Origin: Flaviflexus massiliensis
GTDB taxonomy: Bacteria; Actinomycetota; Actinomycetes; Actinomycetales; Actinomycetaceae
Assembly (NCBI RefSeq): GCF_001375495.1
Contig: NZ_LN831056.1
Coordinates: 1-64,000 of the forward strand
Direction: 5' to 3'
Length of the DNA stretch: 64,000 nucleotides
This document shows positions 34,510 to 43,779 of this stretch, one piece after another. Both the position numbers and the translations under genes were made by a program. Within the stretch, counting starts at the first letter, position 1; each line of letters opens with the position of its first letter. A model generated the notes under the pieces. It worked only from the letters and a program-made list of their open reading frames with translations, searched no databases and was not told where the DNA came from.

Positions 34510-35073
34510 GTGCAATCATTTGTGTCCATCGACTTCGAGACCGCCAACGAAAACCGGGGCTCCGCATGCTCCGTTGGTCTTATCCGCTATGTTGACGGAG
34601 TGGAGCAGGAATCGTTCACCACTCTGCTGCGGCCGATCGAGGAACTGAATTACTTTTCGTGGCGCAATATTAATGTCCACGGGATTACCCCTGACGATGT
34701 TGTCGGTGCTCCCGAATGGTCGGAGGTTGATGGCGAGATCCGGGACCTGATCGGGGACCTCCCGATCGTTGCTCACAACATGGCCTTCGACGGGTATGTC
34801 CTCAGCGACCTGGCCGGGCTGTATGGGCTTCCTACGATGGACAACCGGAGGTTCTGCACCCTGCGCCTTGCCCGAAAAGTCCTGGCCGAGATCCCGCAGA
34901 AGCGTCTCAACGCCGTGTTTGGGCACTACTTTCCGCACGAAACGTTCCAACACCATGAGGCACTGGCCGATGCGAGGGCGTGCGGCATGATCTTTTCCAG
35001 GATGATCGACGATTATGGAGTTGATGAGTTGGAGCGCCTCTGCCCGCCAACGGGACTGCTCAAGACCAGGTAG
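34510..35073 (+). CDS. DEDDh 3'-5' exonuclease (DnaQ-like)
   Basis: 187 residues; DNA polymerase III epsilon-type exonuclease fold. ExoI motif SIDFETANENR (Asp, Glu), ExoII IVAHNMAFDGYVL (Asp), ExoIII HHEALADARACG (His, Asp), so all catalytic residues are present. The GTG at 34510 has CTAGGAGG four bases upstream. Such stand-alone exonucleases act in DNA repair or RNA processing; exact substrate unknown. Confidence 0.85.
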   Translation: MQSFVSIDFETANENRGSACSVGLIRYVDGVEQESFTTLLRPIEELNYFSWRNINVHGITPDDVVGAPEWSEVDGEIRDLIGDLPIVAHNMAFDGYVLSDLAGLYGLPTMDNRRFCTLRLARKVLAEIPQKRLNAVFGHYFPHETFQHHEALADARACGMIFSRMIDDYGVDELERLCPPTGLLKTR

Positions 35074-35214
35074 CCACCGCTCCACAACGTATTTCCACTC
35101 CGAGTTGAGACGGCCTCTCCATCGACCCAAACAGTGGACCGCATGGCCTGCCTGCGAGTAGGGACGCACTCACCTGGGAGTGCTTTCTTGGGTGATGATC
35201 TCGAGGGAGAAGCT

Positions 35215-35871
35215 ATGATTCTCAGCGTCAACCTATTCATGACCCTGGACGGTGTCAGCCAGGGCCCGGGCAACGATCAAGAAGATACGAGAGACAACTT
35301 CACCTCGGGTGGCTGGCTTATGCCCTATTTCGATGAGGGATGTGGGAAGAACGTCGACCGCTGGTTCAGCAACCTCGATGAGTTCCTCCTCGGCAGATTC
35401 ACCTACGACACGTTTGCAGGTCACTGGCCGACGGTCACGGATCCCGACGATCGAGGAGCCAAACTCATCAACTCTTCCATCAAGAACGTCGTCACTTCGC
35501 ACCCGGTCGACAATGTCTGGAACGACACCACCAAGATCCTTGGTGAAGACTTTTTGGATGATGTGAGGATAATGAAAACTCGCGAGAGCTCGGGTGAACT
35601 TCAGGTGCACGGTAGCGTAAAGCTGGCCCGTACAGTCCACGAAGCGGGCCTCGTCGACCTGTATCGCTTCCTCATAGCGCCGGTGGTTGTTGGTCGCGGA
35701 TCGCGCATCTTCCACCGGGAGGGGCCGGCGACGGGCATGAGTGTCGTACACCGTGAGGTCACCGAAAGCGGTGTCATCGCACTCGACCTCAAGCCGAAGC
35801 CGTTCCGAAACAACCTCGTTCCTATCGTGGAGAACGGCCGGGAGGTCGTGAAAGACCGGGACGCAGAGTAA
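35215..35871 (+). CDS. Dihydrofolate reductase-like (RibD C-terminal domain) protein
   Basis: 218 residues of the DHFR-like/RibD_C family: SVNLFMTLDGVSQGPGNDQE at the start, FLLGRFTYDTFAGHW in the middle, and ELQVHGSVKLARTVHEAGL, then YRFLIAPVVVGRGSRIF, the typical NADPH-binding region. These stand-alone proteins are mostly of unknown substrate. ATG at 35215 follows GAGGGAGAAGC; a longer ORF from 35134 has no ribosome site. Confidence 0.85.
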   Translation: MILSVNLFMTLDGVSQGPGNDQEDTRDNFTSGGWLMPYFDEGCGKNVDRWFSNLDEFLLGRFTYDTFAGHWPTVTDPDDRGAKLINSSIKNVVTSHPVDNVWNDTTKILGEDFLDDVRIMKTRESSGELQVHGSVKLARTVHEAGLVDLYRFLIAPVVVGRGSRIFHREGPATGMSVVHREVTESGVIALDLKPKPFRNNLVPIVENGREVVKDRDAE

Positions 35872-35961
35872 AACACGTTCCGTGAGTGAGGGCTGTGCCG
35901 GATCTGCCGGCCAAGAACGACTAGTTCCCCGGAACCCCCCTTTGTTCCATCTCCAGCTTTG

Positions 35962-36187
35962 CGGTTTTGGGGTGTTTTGGGCCGGCTGCATCGGCAAAAT
36001 TGTCTCACCCCAAATCCTGGCGATCGCGGCCTCCTCGGGCGCGCAAAGCACGGGAAGCGTGGGTGAGTCCGAGATTCTGCGAAAGGTTGCTCCCTGGTCG
36101 CTCGGGCTCCTCCACATGCTGTGCATTCTCGATTTCCTCGCAACCCAATCTGCCCTTCCCATCATCTGGAGCTCCAGTCCTCGATAG
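35962..36187 (+). pseudogene. lctP: L-lactate permease, C-terminal remnant
   Basis: A plus-strand frame of about 75 codons before lutA reads GCIGKIVSPQILAIAASSGA, then GESEILRKVAPWSLGLLHML. This matches my recollection of the end of LctP/LldP lactate permeases (GK..SPQ.LAIA, then WSL). The rest of the 500-residue gene is missing. Position just upstream of lutABC supports a former lactate uptake gene. Confidence 0.7.
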
Positions 36188-36224
36188 AATCCGTTAACCG
36201 CACGACACGAAAAGAGTTGATCTC

Positions 36225-37013
36225 ATGAAAGTCGCACTGTTTGCCACGTGCATGAACGACGCCATGTTCCCCCAGGCGCCACAGGCCACCGTTCACCTGC
36301 TCCGCAGGCTGGGAGTGGAGGTGGAATTTCCAAGGTCCCAGGCCTGCTGCGGTCAGATGCACATCAACACCGGGTACTACCCGGAGGCCATGCCGCTGAT
36401 CGAAAACCACGTGAAAACGTTTGGTCCCGTCCTCGATGGTGAGTGGGATGCGATCGTGGTCCCATCCGGTTCCTGCACCGGTTCGATCCGCACCCAGCAG
36501 GCCATGGTCGCGAAGGAGCAGGGAAAGAATGAGCTTGCCGATCGGGCGGCCGAGATCGCCAAGAAAACCTATGACCTTCCCGAGTTCCTCGTGGATGTCA
36601 TGGGTATGACAGATGTTGGTGCCTACTTCCCGCACCGGGTCACCTACCATCCCACCTGCCACAGCCTGCGAGTAACCCGTGTCGGCGACAAGCCGTTGCA
36701 GCTGCTGTCAGCCGTGCAGGGCATCGATCTTGTTCCCCTGCCAGAAGCGGAGTCCTGCTGCGGGTTCGGTGGGACATTCTCCCTCAAGAATCCAGAAACA
36801 TCCTCGGCCATGGTCACCCGGAAGGTCTCCAACGTGATCTCCACAAAATCGGATGTGCTCGTGGCTGGTGACTATTCCTGCCTCATGAATATTGGTGGTG
36901 CGCTCGCACGCAACCGTGCCGGCATCCGCACCATGCACCTCGCCGAGGTCCTCGCCGGCACCCAGCAGGAGCCGTGGGAAGCCCCCGCCACAACCACGAA
37001 AGTCGGTGTCTAA
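36225..37013 (+). CDS. lutA: Lactate utilization protein A, Fe-S/CCG-domain subunit
   Basis: 262 residues with the two CCG domains of LutA/YkgE: QACCGQMHINTGY and ESCCGFGGTFSLKNPE. Together with LutB and LutC it oxidises L-lactate to pyruvate, feeding electrons to the respiratory chain from the cytosolic membrane face. First gene of lutABC; its stop overlaps the lutB ATG (TAATG). Confidence 0.9.
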   Translation: MKVALFATCMNDAMFPQAPQATVHLLRRLGVEVEFPRSQACCGQMHINTGYYPEAMPLIENHVKTFGPVLDGEWDAIVVPSGSCTGSIRTQQAMVAKEQGKNELADRAAEIAKKTYDLPEFLVDVMGMTDVGAYFPHRVTYHPTCHSLRVTRVGDKPLQLLSAVQGIDLVPLPEAESCCGFGGTFSLKNPETSSAMVTRKVSNVISTKSDVLVAGDYSCLMNIGGALARNRAGIRTMHLAEVLAGTQQEPWEAPATTTKVGV

Positions 37014-38521
37014 TGTTCACATTTCTTGGCATGCCCAGAATATTGAAGAAGAAGCCCGACCAGTGGGTGCAGGGCCAGCCCGTCCCCACCGATCCGCTCA
37101 ACTGGGGGACAAGTTTCCCCGAAGGTTCTTCCGTTACGCTACGCAATAGCCAAATGAGGAAGAACCTCGGTTATGCGACCACGACCATCCGGAACAAGAG
37201 AAATGCGAGGGTGGCAGAGCTGCCCGACTGGGAAGAGCTGCGCGAAGCGGCCGCAGCGATCAAAAACGAGACGATGCTGCGCATGCCAGAGCTGCTGGAG
37301 CAGATGGAGGAGAACGTCACGAAGCGCGGCGGGATCGTCCACTGGGCAAGAGACGCGAAAGAAGCGAACGAGATCATTCACAAGATCCTCGTTGAGAAGC
37401 AAGTTGATGAGGTCATCAAGATCAAGTCGATGGTGACTCAAGAGATCAACATGAACGAATACCTTGCCGAGCGTGGCATTACCGCCTGGGAAACGGACCT
37501 GGCGGAAATGATCGTGCAGCTGGGTAAAGACATGCCCTCCCACATCGTCGTCCCCGCAATCCACCGCAACCGTGCAGAGATCCGAGAGATCTTTATGAAG
37601 GAAATGGAGGATGTGCCAGAGGATCTGTCGACCGATCCGAGGGAATTGGCGATGCTCGCCCGTGATCACCTGCGTGCCCTCTTCCTCAAGACTAAGGTTG
37701 CGATCTCTGGTTCGAACATGATGATTCCCGAAACGGGAACCCTGTCAATCTTCGAATCGGAAGGCAACGGCCGCATGTGCCTCACCCTTCCCGAAACCCT
37801 CATCTCCGTTGTTGGTATTGAGAAGATGGTGCCGAGGTTCAGGGATGCGGAAGTGTTTGCGCAGCTGCTCCCCAGGTCCGCCACCGGTGAGCGCATGAAT
37901 CCCTACACCTCCATGTGGACCGGGGTGACCCCGGGGGATGGGCCACAAGAATTCCATCTCATCTTCCTCGACAACGGCCGCTCCCAAACTCTCGCCGACC
38001 CTGTAGGTAGGGAAGCCCTTAACTGCATTCGTTGCGGTGCGTGCATGAACGTGTGCCCCGTGTACGAACACACGGGTGGGCACGCCTACAACTCGGTCTA
38101 CCCCGGCCCGATTGGTGCGATCCTCACCCCGCAGCTACTCAACTCTCTCGATGCTGATCATCCTCAGGCGAGCCTCCCGTTTGCGTCCTCCCTGTGTGGG
38201 GCGTGCGGGGATGCGTGCCCGGTCAAGATCGACATCCCCGGCATCCTCGTCCACCTCCGCCACAAGATCACCGAATCCAACCGCGGAGGAATGCCAACGG
38301 GCTGGGATGTGGCGATGAAGGCGAGTTCGAAAGTGATGGGCAACGGCAAGGTCCTCGGCACCGCCATCAAGGGAGCCAAGGCACTCCGACCGATTGCGGG
38401 TAAGGACGAGAAGATCTCATCCGTGCCATGGCCGGTCAACGCATGGACCAAGAACAGGGATTTTCCCGCACCACCCGCGCAGACATTCAGGGACTGGTTC
38501 AAGGAAGAGGAGAACAAATGA
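37013..38521 (+). CDS. lutB: Lactate utilization iron-sulfur protein B
   Basis: 502 residues. LUD domain in the first two thirds (HIVVPAIHRNRAEIREIF, SGSNMMIPETGTLSIFESEG), then two 4Fe-4S cluster motifs, CIRCGACMNVCPVYE and CGACGDACPVKID, and a C-terminal basic tail. Member of the LutABC L-lactate dehydrogenase complex. Start fixed by overlap with lutA; the frame upstream of 37013 is an extension into lutA. Confidence 0.92.
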   Translation: MFTFLGMPRILKKKPDQWVQGQPVPTDPLNWGTSFPEGSSVTLRNSQMRKNLGYATTTIRNKRNARVAELPDWEELREAAAAIKNETMLRMPELLEQMEENVTKRGGIVHWARDAKEANEIIHKILVEKQVDEVIKIKSMVTQEINMNEYLAERGITAWETDLAEMIVQLGKDMPSHIVVPAIHRNRAEIREIFMKEMEDVPEDLSTDPRELAMLARDHLRALFLKTKVAISGSNMMIPETGTLSIFESEGNGRMCLTLPETLISVVGIEKMVPRFRDAEVFAQLLPRSATGERMNPYTSMWTGVTPGDGPQEFHLIFLDNGRSQTLADPVGREALNCIRCGACMNVCPVYEHTGGHAYNSVYPGPIGAILTPQLLNSLDADHPQASLPFASSLCGACGDACPVKIDIPGILVHLRHKITESNRGGMPTGWDVAMKASSKVMGNGKVLGTAIKGAKALRPIAGKDEKISSVPWPVNAWTKNRDFPAPPAQTFRDWFKEEENK

Positions 38522-39156
38522 GCGCACGCGACGACATCCTTGCCTCAATCAGGCAGTCTCTTGCCGGAAGCACGATGACAGAACCCGTGCCCCGTGACTA
38601 TCGCCAAGAAACAGAGCATGCTCCCGGGTCCGAACCGGTCATTGAGGAAATGATCGACGTTCTTGAGGACTACACCGCGATCGTCACCCGGGTCACCGAA
38701 AATGGCATTCCTCAGGCGATATCCAATTTCCTGGAAGACTGCACCTCCGTGGTTGTTCCACACGGGCTTCCCGACACCTGGAAGGCAGCTGCAGGGGAGG
38801 GGCGAACGGTCAGGGAAGACTCCCGAGAGAACGGGCTGAGCAACTACGAGCTTGACAAGATCGATGCCGTCGTCACGGGATCGCGGGTTGGTATTTCCCT
38901 ATCCGGAACAATCATCCTCGACTGTGAACCTGACCAGGGAAGGCGAGCCATCACCCTTGTTCCCGACACCCACGTCATCGTCCTGTACGAGAAGGACATC
39001 TACCCGACCGTGCCCCAGGCCGTCGCCGTCCTGGAACAGTTCCCGGACCGACCCACCACGTGGATTGCTGGACCGTCAGCCACCTCCGACATTGAGCTCG
39101 TCCGAGTCGACGGTGTCCACGGCCCCCGTAACCTCCGAGTCATCCTCGTGAAGTAG
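38518..39156 (+). CDS. lutC: Lactate utilization protein C
   Basis: 212 residues with an LUD domain (DAVVTGSRVGISLSGTIILD, GRRAITLVPDTHVIVLYEKD). The N-terminus SARDDILASIRQSLAG is typical. ATG at 38518 overlaps the lutB stop (ATGA). Third member of the L-lactate oxidising complex; the operon ends at the hairpin at 39190. Confidence 0.9.
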   Translation: MSARDDILASIRQSLAGSTMTEPVPRDYRQETEHAPGSEPVIEEMIDVLEDYTAIVTRVTENGIPQAISNFLEDCTSVVVPHGLPDTWKAAAGEGRTVREDSRENGLSNYELDKIDAVVTGSRVGISLSGTIILDCEPDQGRRAITLVPDTHVIVLYEKDIYPTVPQAVAVLEQFPDRPTTWIAGPSATSDIELVRVDGVHGPRNLRVILVK

Positions 39157-39189
39157 AGAGTGCCGTGCTGCAGGCTCTCTGAGAATAAG

Positions 39190-39226
39190 GATTCCCCCAC
39201 CGGATATTAAATCCGGTGGGGGAATC
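39190..39226. terminator. Bidirectional hairpin between lutC and csp
   Basis: Perfect 16-bp stem (GATTCCCCCACCGGAT) with a 5-base loop between the convergent lutC and cold-shock genes. No U-tract. Confidence 0.8.
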
Positions 39227-39261
39227 GCTATTCCTGGCTCCCGATGGGAGCCGGGTGGGAC

Positions 39262-39465
39262 TTAGAGTCCGCGAATGTTGGTGGCCTGGAGGCCCTTGTT
39301 GCCCTGCTCGGTGTCGTATTCAACCTTCTGATCTTCGAAGAGATCACGGCGACCCGACCCGGTGATAGCCGAGAAGTGTGCGAAGAGATCTTCGGAGCCA
39401 TCATCGGGAGCGATGAATCCGTATCCCTTGTCGGAGTTGAACCATTTGACGGTGCCAGTGGCCAT
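39262..39465 (-). CDS. Cold-shock protein (CspA family)
   Basis: 67 residues, full-length cold-shock domain: [20 protein letters not shown] (RNP1 KGYGFI) and [13 protein letters not shown] (RNP2-like FAHF). Binds single-stranded RNA and DNA and acts as an RNA chaperone. AAGGAAAG lies before the ATG. Confidence 0.95.
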   Translation of the reverse strand: MATGTVKWFNSDKGYGFIAPDDGSEDLFAHFSAITGSGRRDLFEDQKVEYDTEQGNKGLQATNIRGL

Positions 39466-39746
39466 ATCGTCTTTCCTTCTTTAAGTGTGGAACACATGAG
39501 TGATCCGTTATTTCCGCGACGGATTGCCACGTGAATCTAGGGGCCCGGTGCCAGAATTCATCTGGGCAGGGCGGTGAATGGGTGAACATCGGGGTGATCG
39601 CAGGCATTGGACACACGTCCGTGGGGTCTAGCTGGATACCGGGTAAATCATGGAGAAGCTATCAAGAGCTCAAATATTACGGGAGCGGTCCTTCTCACTG
39701 TTGTTGCAAACGAGCCGACGAATTCCAACTCGCACAACTAACTATA
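39466..39746 (-). promoter_or_regulatory. Possible long cold-shock leader and promoter of csp
   Basis: No gene is seen in 39466-39940. On the minus strand a TGTGTATAGT element (extended -10, TATAGT at 39741-39746) could start a leader of about 270 nt. Long structured leaders are usual for cspA-type genes. The -35 is poor, so this is tentative. Confidence 0.3.
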
Positions 39747-39940
39747 CACATCTCGAGGAAAGGATTTCGTTGACGAGAGGAATCTCTCCATCCGAAACAC
39801 CATCCAGCAATGGTGCTAGGAATCTCTGCTTGGGTTGTTTCGATTGTTCCGAGAACGCGAACGATGCTGCCCCGGCGACTTTAGGGGAATGCGCTGAGGA
39901 CAGCATCGTCAGCGCTGGTTTGTGCCAGCGAGGTTAGGAA

Positions 39941-41502
39941 CTACGAATTGTTCTGCTCGTGCAGGTACTTGAAGAATCCGCCCTTGGAGAGAGCTTCGTA
40001 TCCGGCTACGAAGCGACCGTAGGCCTTGTCGTAGGCTTCGAAGTTCTCGGCGATGGGTTCGTAGACTTCCTTGATGCGAACGGCGCGGTTAACGGCGTCG
40101 TCGAAGTCCTTGTAAGCGCCGAGGCCGATGCCGGCGTAGAGGGCAGCACCAAGGCATCCGGTTTCGGACACTTCGAGAACCGCAACGGGTACCTGGTAGA
40201 TATCCGCCTGCATCTGGTTCCACACGCGAGAGTTGGTGGCACCGCCGGCTGCGCGGATCTCCTTGACCTCGATTCCGATCTTGCGGATCGATTCGAGGTT
40301 GTCCCTCATCTCCAACGTAATCCCCTCCATGACAGCCCGTGCGATCTCGGGCTTGGTCGTGCCGAGTGTCATGCCGAGGAAGGAGCCACGAGCGTACGGA
40401 TCCGAGCGGGGGCCCGAACCAGCTCCCTGCATGTACGGCAGGAACGTGAGGCCATTAGCTCCCGGTGCAACGGAGTCAATCTGCTTGTTGATGAGGTGGT
40501 AGGGGTTGCCGACCGTACCGAATTCGCGTGCCATGGCGACCTCGAGCGGGCCGAGGGTGTCACGGAACCAGCGGTATGCGGAAGCCGATGCGATAGAAGC
40601 AGCCTCAACCGTGTAGTTTTCGGGGCCCGAGTTGTTCTTGACGATCAGGGTGCCGTTGGGGTCGCGGACCGAATCGTCGGCCGCAACGTAGACTGCGCCG
40701 TAGGTGCCGATGACCGAGACTGCGGTGCCTTCGTGGATGAGTCCGCCACCGAGGGTGGAGCAGTTCTGATCCATCGCACCCACGGTCAGGAGCGTGCCCT
40801 CGGCAAGCCCGGTGAGGAGCGAGATGTCGCGGTTGATCTTGCCGACCACGGTGCCGGGCTGGACGATGCGGGGGAGTTCCTTGCCGCTCAGGCCGGTCGC
40901 CTCAATGATCTCGCTGCTCCACTCGGAAGCTTCGACGTCGAAGATGCCTGTGCGAGAGGCGGTTGCGGTGTCGTTCACGTACCAGTCGTCAGCACCGAAT
41001 TCCTTGAGGAAGAAGTCCTGGTGGTGGCTGAGCTTGACGGTGCGATCCCAGTTCTCGGGCTCGTTGTCCTTGTACCACATGTACTTGGTCATGCAGGGAA
41101 CGGTGGCCACAGGGTAGCCGGAGATCTCGTAGTAGCGGTCCGGGTCAATGAATTCTCCGTTGCGGATGCGTTCCACGTATCCAACACCGCGGGTGTCCTG
41201 CCAGCCAATGAAGGGGCGGATCAGATCGTTGTTCTCGTCAAGGCCTCCAAAACGGAGCCCTGGGTGGAGATCGCCATCGACTTCACGTCGGCAGGGTTTA
41301 GTCCGGAGTCGCGGAGCGCGGCACGCACCGAGTCGAACAGGGAGTGTGTCATGTCCTCCGGAATCTGCTCAACCCAACCCGGGTTCGGGTAGTAGCAGGG
41401 GTACTCGCGGTAATCGGAGCCGTAAAGGTTTCCGTCGAGGTCAAAGATATTGGTTTTACAGCCGGTGGTTCCGGCATCAATTCCCAAAAGATAGGTCGCC
41501 AC
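39941..41502 (-). pseudogene. FGGY-family sugar kinase, frameshifted
   Basis: Start GTG at 41502 (AAAGGAG upstream). The N-terminal part has LLGIDAGTTGCKTNIFDLDG; the C-terminal part has VGAMDQNCSTLGGGLIHEGT (kinase fold) and IRAAGGATNSRVWNQMQADI followed by ETGCLGAALYAGIGLGAYKD. The two parts are in different frames: after STQGSV the sequence should read FGGLDENNDLIRPFIGWQD, but a one-base deletion in the T-run at 41249-41252 shifts it. The enzyme would phosphorylate a ketopentose or related sugar. A sequencing error in the homopolymer is possible. Confidence 0.8.
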
Positions 41503-41534
41503 AGTGTTCTCCTTTGATACGTGGTCGATCAATG

Positions 41535-41550
41535 ATGTGTCATTGCTGGA
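41535..41550. promoter_or_regulatory. Short palindrome upstream of frameshifted kinase
   Basis: CAATGA and TCATTG arms around TGTG, about 33 bases before the GTG start. Could be an operator for a sugar-responsive repressor; short, so weak evidence. Confidence 0.3.
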
Positions 41551-41636
41551 TGAAAATCGTTGACTGGTCCGTGAAAATAGCGGGCTTGAAGCAAGCCCTC
41601 ACCGAACCGGGTAAATGACCTGGGCCATTCGTGTTT

Positions 41637-41682
41637 CCGATGGTGGCGTCTCTAGAGCGAAGAATATAGACGCCACCATCGG
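41637..41682. terminator. Long hairpin between deoC and the kinase gene
   Basis: Perfect 15-bp stem (CCGATGGTGGCGTCT, complement at 41668-41682) with a 16-base loop, downstream of deoC on the minus strand. It probably ends deoC transcription, giving the kinase its own promoter. Confidence 0.65.
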
Positions 41683-41710
41683 GGCCTTGCGTGCCGCAAG
41701 GCTGATCTAG

Positions 41711-42412
41711 TTAGACCTGTTCGCCATTGTTCAGGTACTCCTCGTATTGTTTGACGAGTTTGGCTGCGGAGCGGGTGCCGATCAGGGACACGCCCAGCTT
41801 CTCAATTGCCCACAGGGTGGCAGGCAGAGTGAACGTGCGCGGCACACCGGAGACCTTCAGGAGGGTCTTGGGGTTCGTAATATTATCGCGCATGATCTTG
41901 ACCTGAGCCTCGGTCGGGAAACCCTCCGAACCCGTAGCAGTCTTGACGTAATCCACCCCAGCATCCGAACACATCCGCGTCAGGGATGCGATCTCCTCAT
42001 CGGTCAAGAAACACACTTCATAAATGAGCTTCGAGATCGCCTTACCCGAGCAACGCTCCACAAGACCAGCAAGTTCCTTCTCGACCAAGGCATAGTTCTT
42101 ATCCCTCAGTGCACCAATATTGAGCACCATGTCCACCGCAGTTGCCCCAAGCTCGAGGCCCTCCTCGATCTCAGCGAACTTCATCGCCGTCGATGTCGCA
42201 CCATAGGGGAAAGAAATAGCGGTACCGACGTGCACATCGGAGCCTTCCAGGACCTCGGCAACGACCGGGGTCCAGTACGAGTTCGTGTAGCACGCCGCCA
42301 CATTCGCATCCCTAGCTCCCTGAGCGTGGGCCCGGATCTCTTCCTCTGTTGAGCTCTGCAAATGCAGGGCCATATCAAAATGCTTCGCATACTCGGCAAC
42401 CGAAAGCGCCAT
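41711..42412 (-). CDS. deoC: Deoxyribose-phosphate aldolase-like protein
   Basis: A 233-residue class I aldolase of the DeoC/LacD group. Conserved segments: ACYTNSYWTPVVAEVLEGSD, VGTAISFPYGATSTAMKFAE, AVDMVLNIGALRD and the Schiff-base lysine in AGVDYVKTATGSEG. It splits 2-deoxyribose 5-phosphate to glyceraldehyde 3-phosphate and acetaldehyde, or a related sugar phosphate. In this locus, among sugar kinases, the substrate may be another short sugar phosphate. GGGGGAAG lies before the ATG. Confidence 0.85.
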   Translation of the reverse strand: MALSVAEYAKHFDMALHLQSSTEEEIRAHAQGARDANVAACYTNSYWTPVVAEVLEGSDVHVGTAISFPYGATSTAMKFAEIEEGLELGATAVDMVLNIGALRDKNYALVEKELAGLVERCSGKAISKLIYEVCFLTDEEIASLTRMCSDAGVDYVKTATGSEGFPTEAQVKIMRDNITNPKTLLKVSGVPRTFTLPATLWAIEKLGVSLIGTRSAAKLVKQYEEYLNNGEQV

Positions 42413-42471
42413 GAAACTTCCCCCTCGAAGGTCAGCTGATCACACCTGGTAGCGTGACGCACATAGGGAAC

Positions 42472-42499
42472 ACGTTAACAGCTGTACAAGTCTAGTCAA
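42472..42499 (-). promoter_or_regulatory. Candidate deoC promoter
   Basis: On the minus strand TTGACT (42499-42494) and TAACGT (42477-42472) are 16 bases apart. The spacer includes TGTACA and CAGCTG, symmetric elements that may bind a repressor. Confidence 0.4.
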
Positions 42500-42728
42500 G
42501 TTGGAAAGATGCATACGCAAATGTGTACACCGTGCCAACTTCCGTGCAAAGCCGCAGGTCATGGGACCGGTGAGCCGCGTTGGTGGCTTAGGTTTCTTTG
42601 ATTCTCCAGGGGTTGTGGCGCGATCTGGTGGGGTTGTAGCTACTCTGAGAAAGTCGCACGCCATCCCGCAAGTGCCATGTGCGTGACTGATAGGGTGGCG
42701 CCAGGCTTTCCGTTCTGAAAGGGCAGTT

Positions 42729-43667
42729 GTGGATAATCAACAATTCGAGGGCATCGTCGACCTCTTCGAGTCGGCAACAGATAAAGATGGCAATAATCTC
42801 AACATGCATTACCTGCTTGTAAAGCAGGGGGAGAGGGAATTCTTCCACGCTTTCAATGGCAGGAAGGAGCCGTCCGATGTTCGCTCGATCTCCAAGACCA
42901 TCCTCACCCTCGTTGCCGGCACTTTGATTGAGAGCCGCGATGATCTAACCGAGGATACGGCTGTCTGGCCAATTCTCGAACCGCTGTGCACTCTCACCAA
43001 TGAGGGAAATAGGGAGAAGCTTGAGCGAGTCAAGATCAAGCACCTCCTCAACCACACGATTGGTTATGACACGGTGCTGATGATGAGGGGTGACATCGGT
43101 CATCTCGACCCTTCTGAATACATTGACTACATCGTCAACGCCCCGATCGTTCACGAGCCCGGCACCCGCTACCTGTACTCCAATGCCGGTTTCTATCTTC
43201 TCTCCGTTGTTCTCCAAGAAATCCTCGGAGAGGATCTCGAAGACTATGTTCAATGGGTTCTGTTCAATCCGCTTGGGATCACCGAGTACACCTGGGAGCG
43301 ATACGGCAAGTACCTGGCCGGGGCCACGAGGCTCTGGCTGGATCCTCACGACCTACTCAAGATCGGTGAAGTTCTCTTGCATGGTGGGCAGGGGATCGTA
43401 TCCCCGAAGTGGATTGAGCGAATGAAGCAATTCACCGAATTCACCCCCGGCGTTGATACTCCAACGAACCCACTGTTCCGCCGGTGGGCGTACGGCTCCA
43501 GCCTGTGGCTTGGCAAGCGCAACCAAATCTTCTTCGGTCATGGAACCGATGGGCAGTCCCTTGTCATCGTTCCCGATCGCGATGCGATCGTCATCACCAC
43601 CGCACACCAGGTGGATGTGACTCGCCTGGAGGAGCTCGTCGACAAGACGGTAGCCCTGCTCTACTAG
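42729..43667 (+). CDS. Serine hydrolase, beta-lactamase (class C) fold
   Basis: 312 residues without signal peptide, so cytosolic. The nucleophile motif SxxK is at RSISKTILTLVAG, the second motif YxN is YLYSNAGFYLLSVVLQE; near the C-terminus is FFGHGTDGQSLVIVPDRDAI with HGT in place of KTG. Such proteins are esterases or peptidases more often than beta-lactamases. Its location between sugar kinase genes suggests deacylation of a sugar ester, which is speculative. GTG start with GAAAGGG upstream. Confidence 0.8.
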   Translation: MDNQQFEGIVDLFESATDKDGNNLNMHYLLVKQGEREFFHAFNGRKEPSDVRSISKTILTLVAGTLIESRDDLTEDTAVWPILEPLCTLTNEGNREKLERVKIKHLLNHTIGYDTVLMMRGDIGHLDPSEYIDYIVNAPIVHEPGTRYLYSNAGFYLLSVVLQEILGEDLEDYVQWVLFNPLGITEYTWERYGKYLAGATRLWLDPHDLLKIGEVLLHGGQGIVSPKWIERMKQFTEFTPGVDTPTNPLFRRWAYGSSLWLGKRNQIFFGHGTDGQSLVIVPDRDAIVITTAHQVDVTRLEELVDKTVALLY

Positions 43668-43703
43668 AGGCTATTGAAGAGTCCTGACTGAAATATTTAT
43701 TGC

Positions 43704-43747
43704 AGTGGGCCGCGGCGCAAAGCCCAGTCCATGCACCGCGGCCCACT
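43704..43747. terminator. Bidirectional hairpin
   Basis: Perfect 12-bp stem (AGTGGGCCGCGG, complement at 43736-43747) with a 20-base loop between the convergent hydrolase and kinase genes. Confidence 0.7.
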
Positions 43748-43779
43748 TAAGTCATAACTAGTCAGTTATTCATTGCTCA

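Noticed and set aside
39959-41392. Plus-strand ORF of 477 codons opposite the FGGY kinase
   Set aside because: Antisense shadow; it also spans the kinase frameshift without coding features of its own.
42729-43667. Antibiotic-resistance beta-lactamase
   Set aside because: It has the SxxK and YxN motifs but no signal peptide and HGT instead of KTG; it lies in a sugar locus and fits an esterase-type serine hydrolase better.
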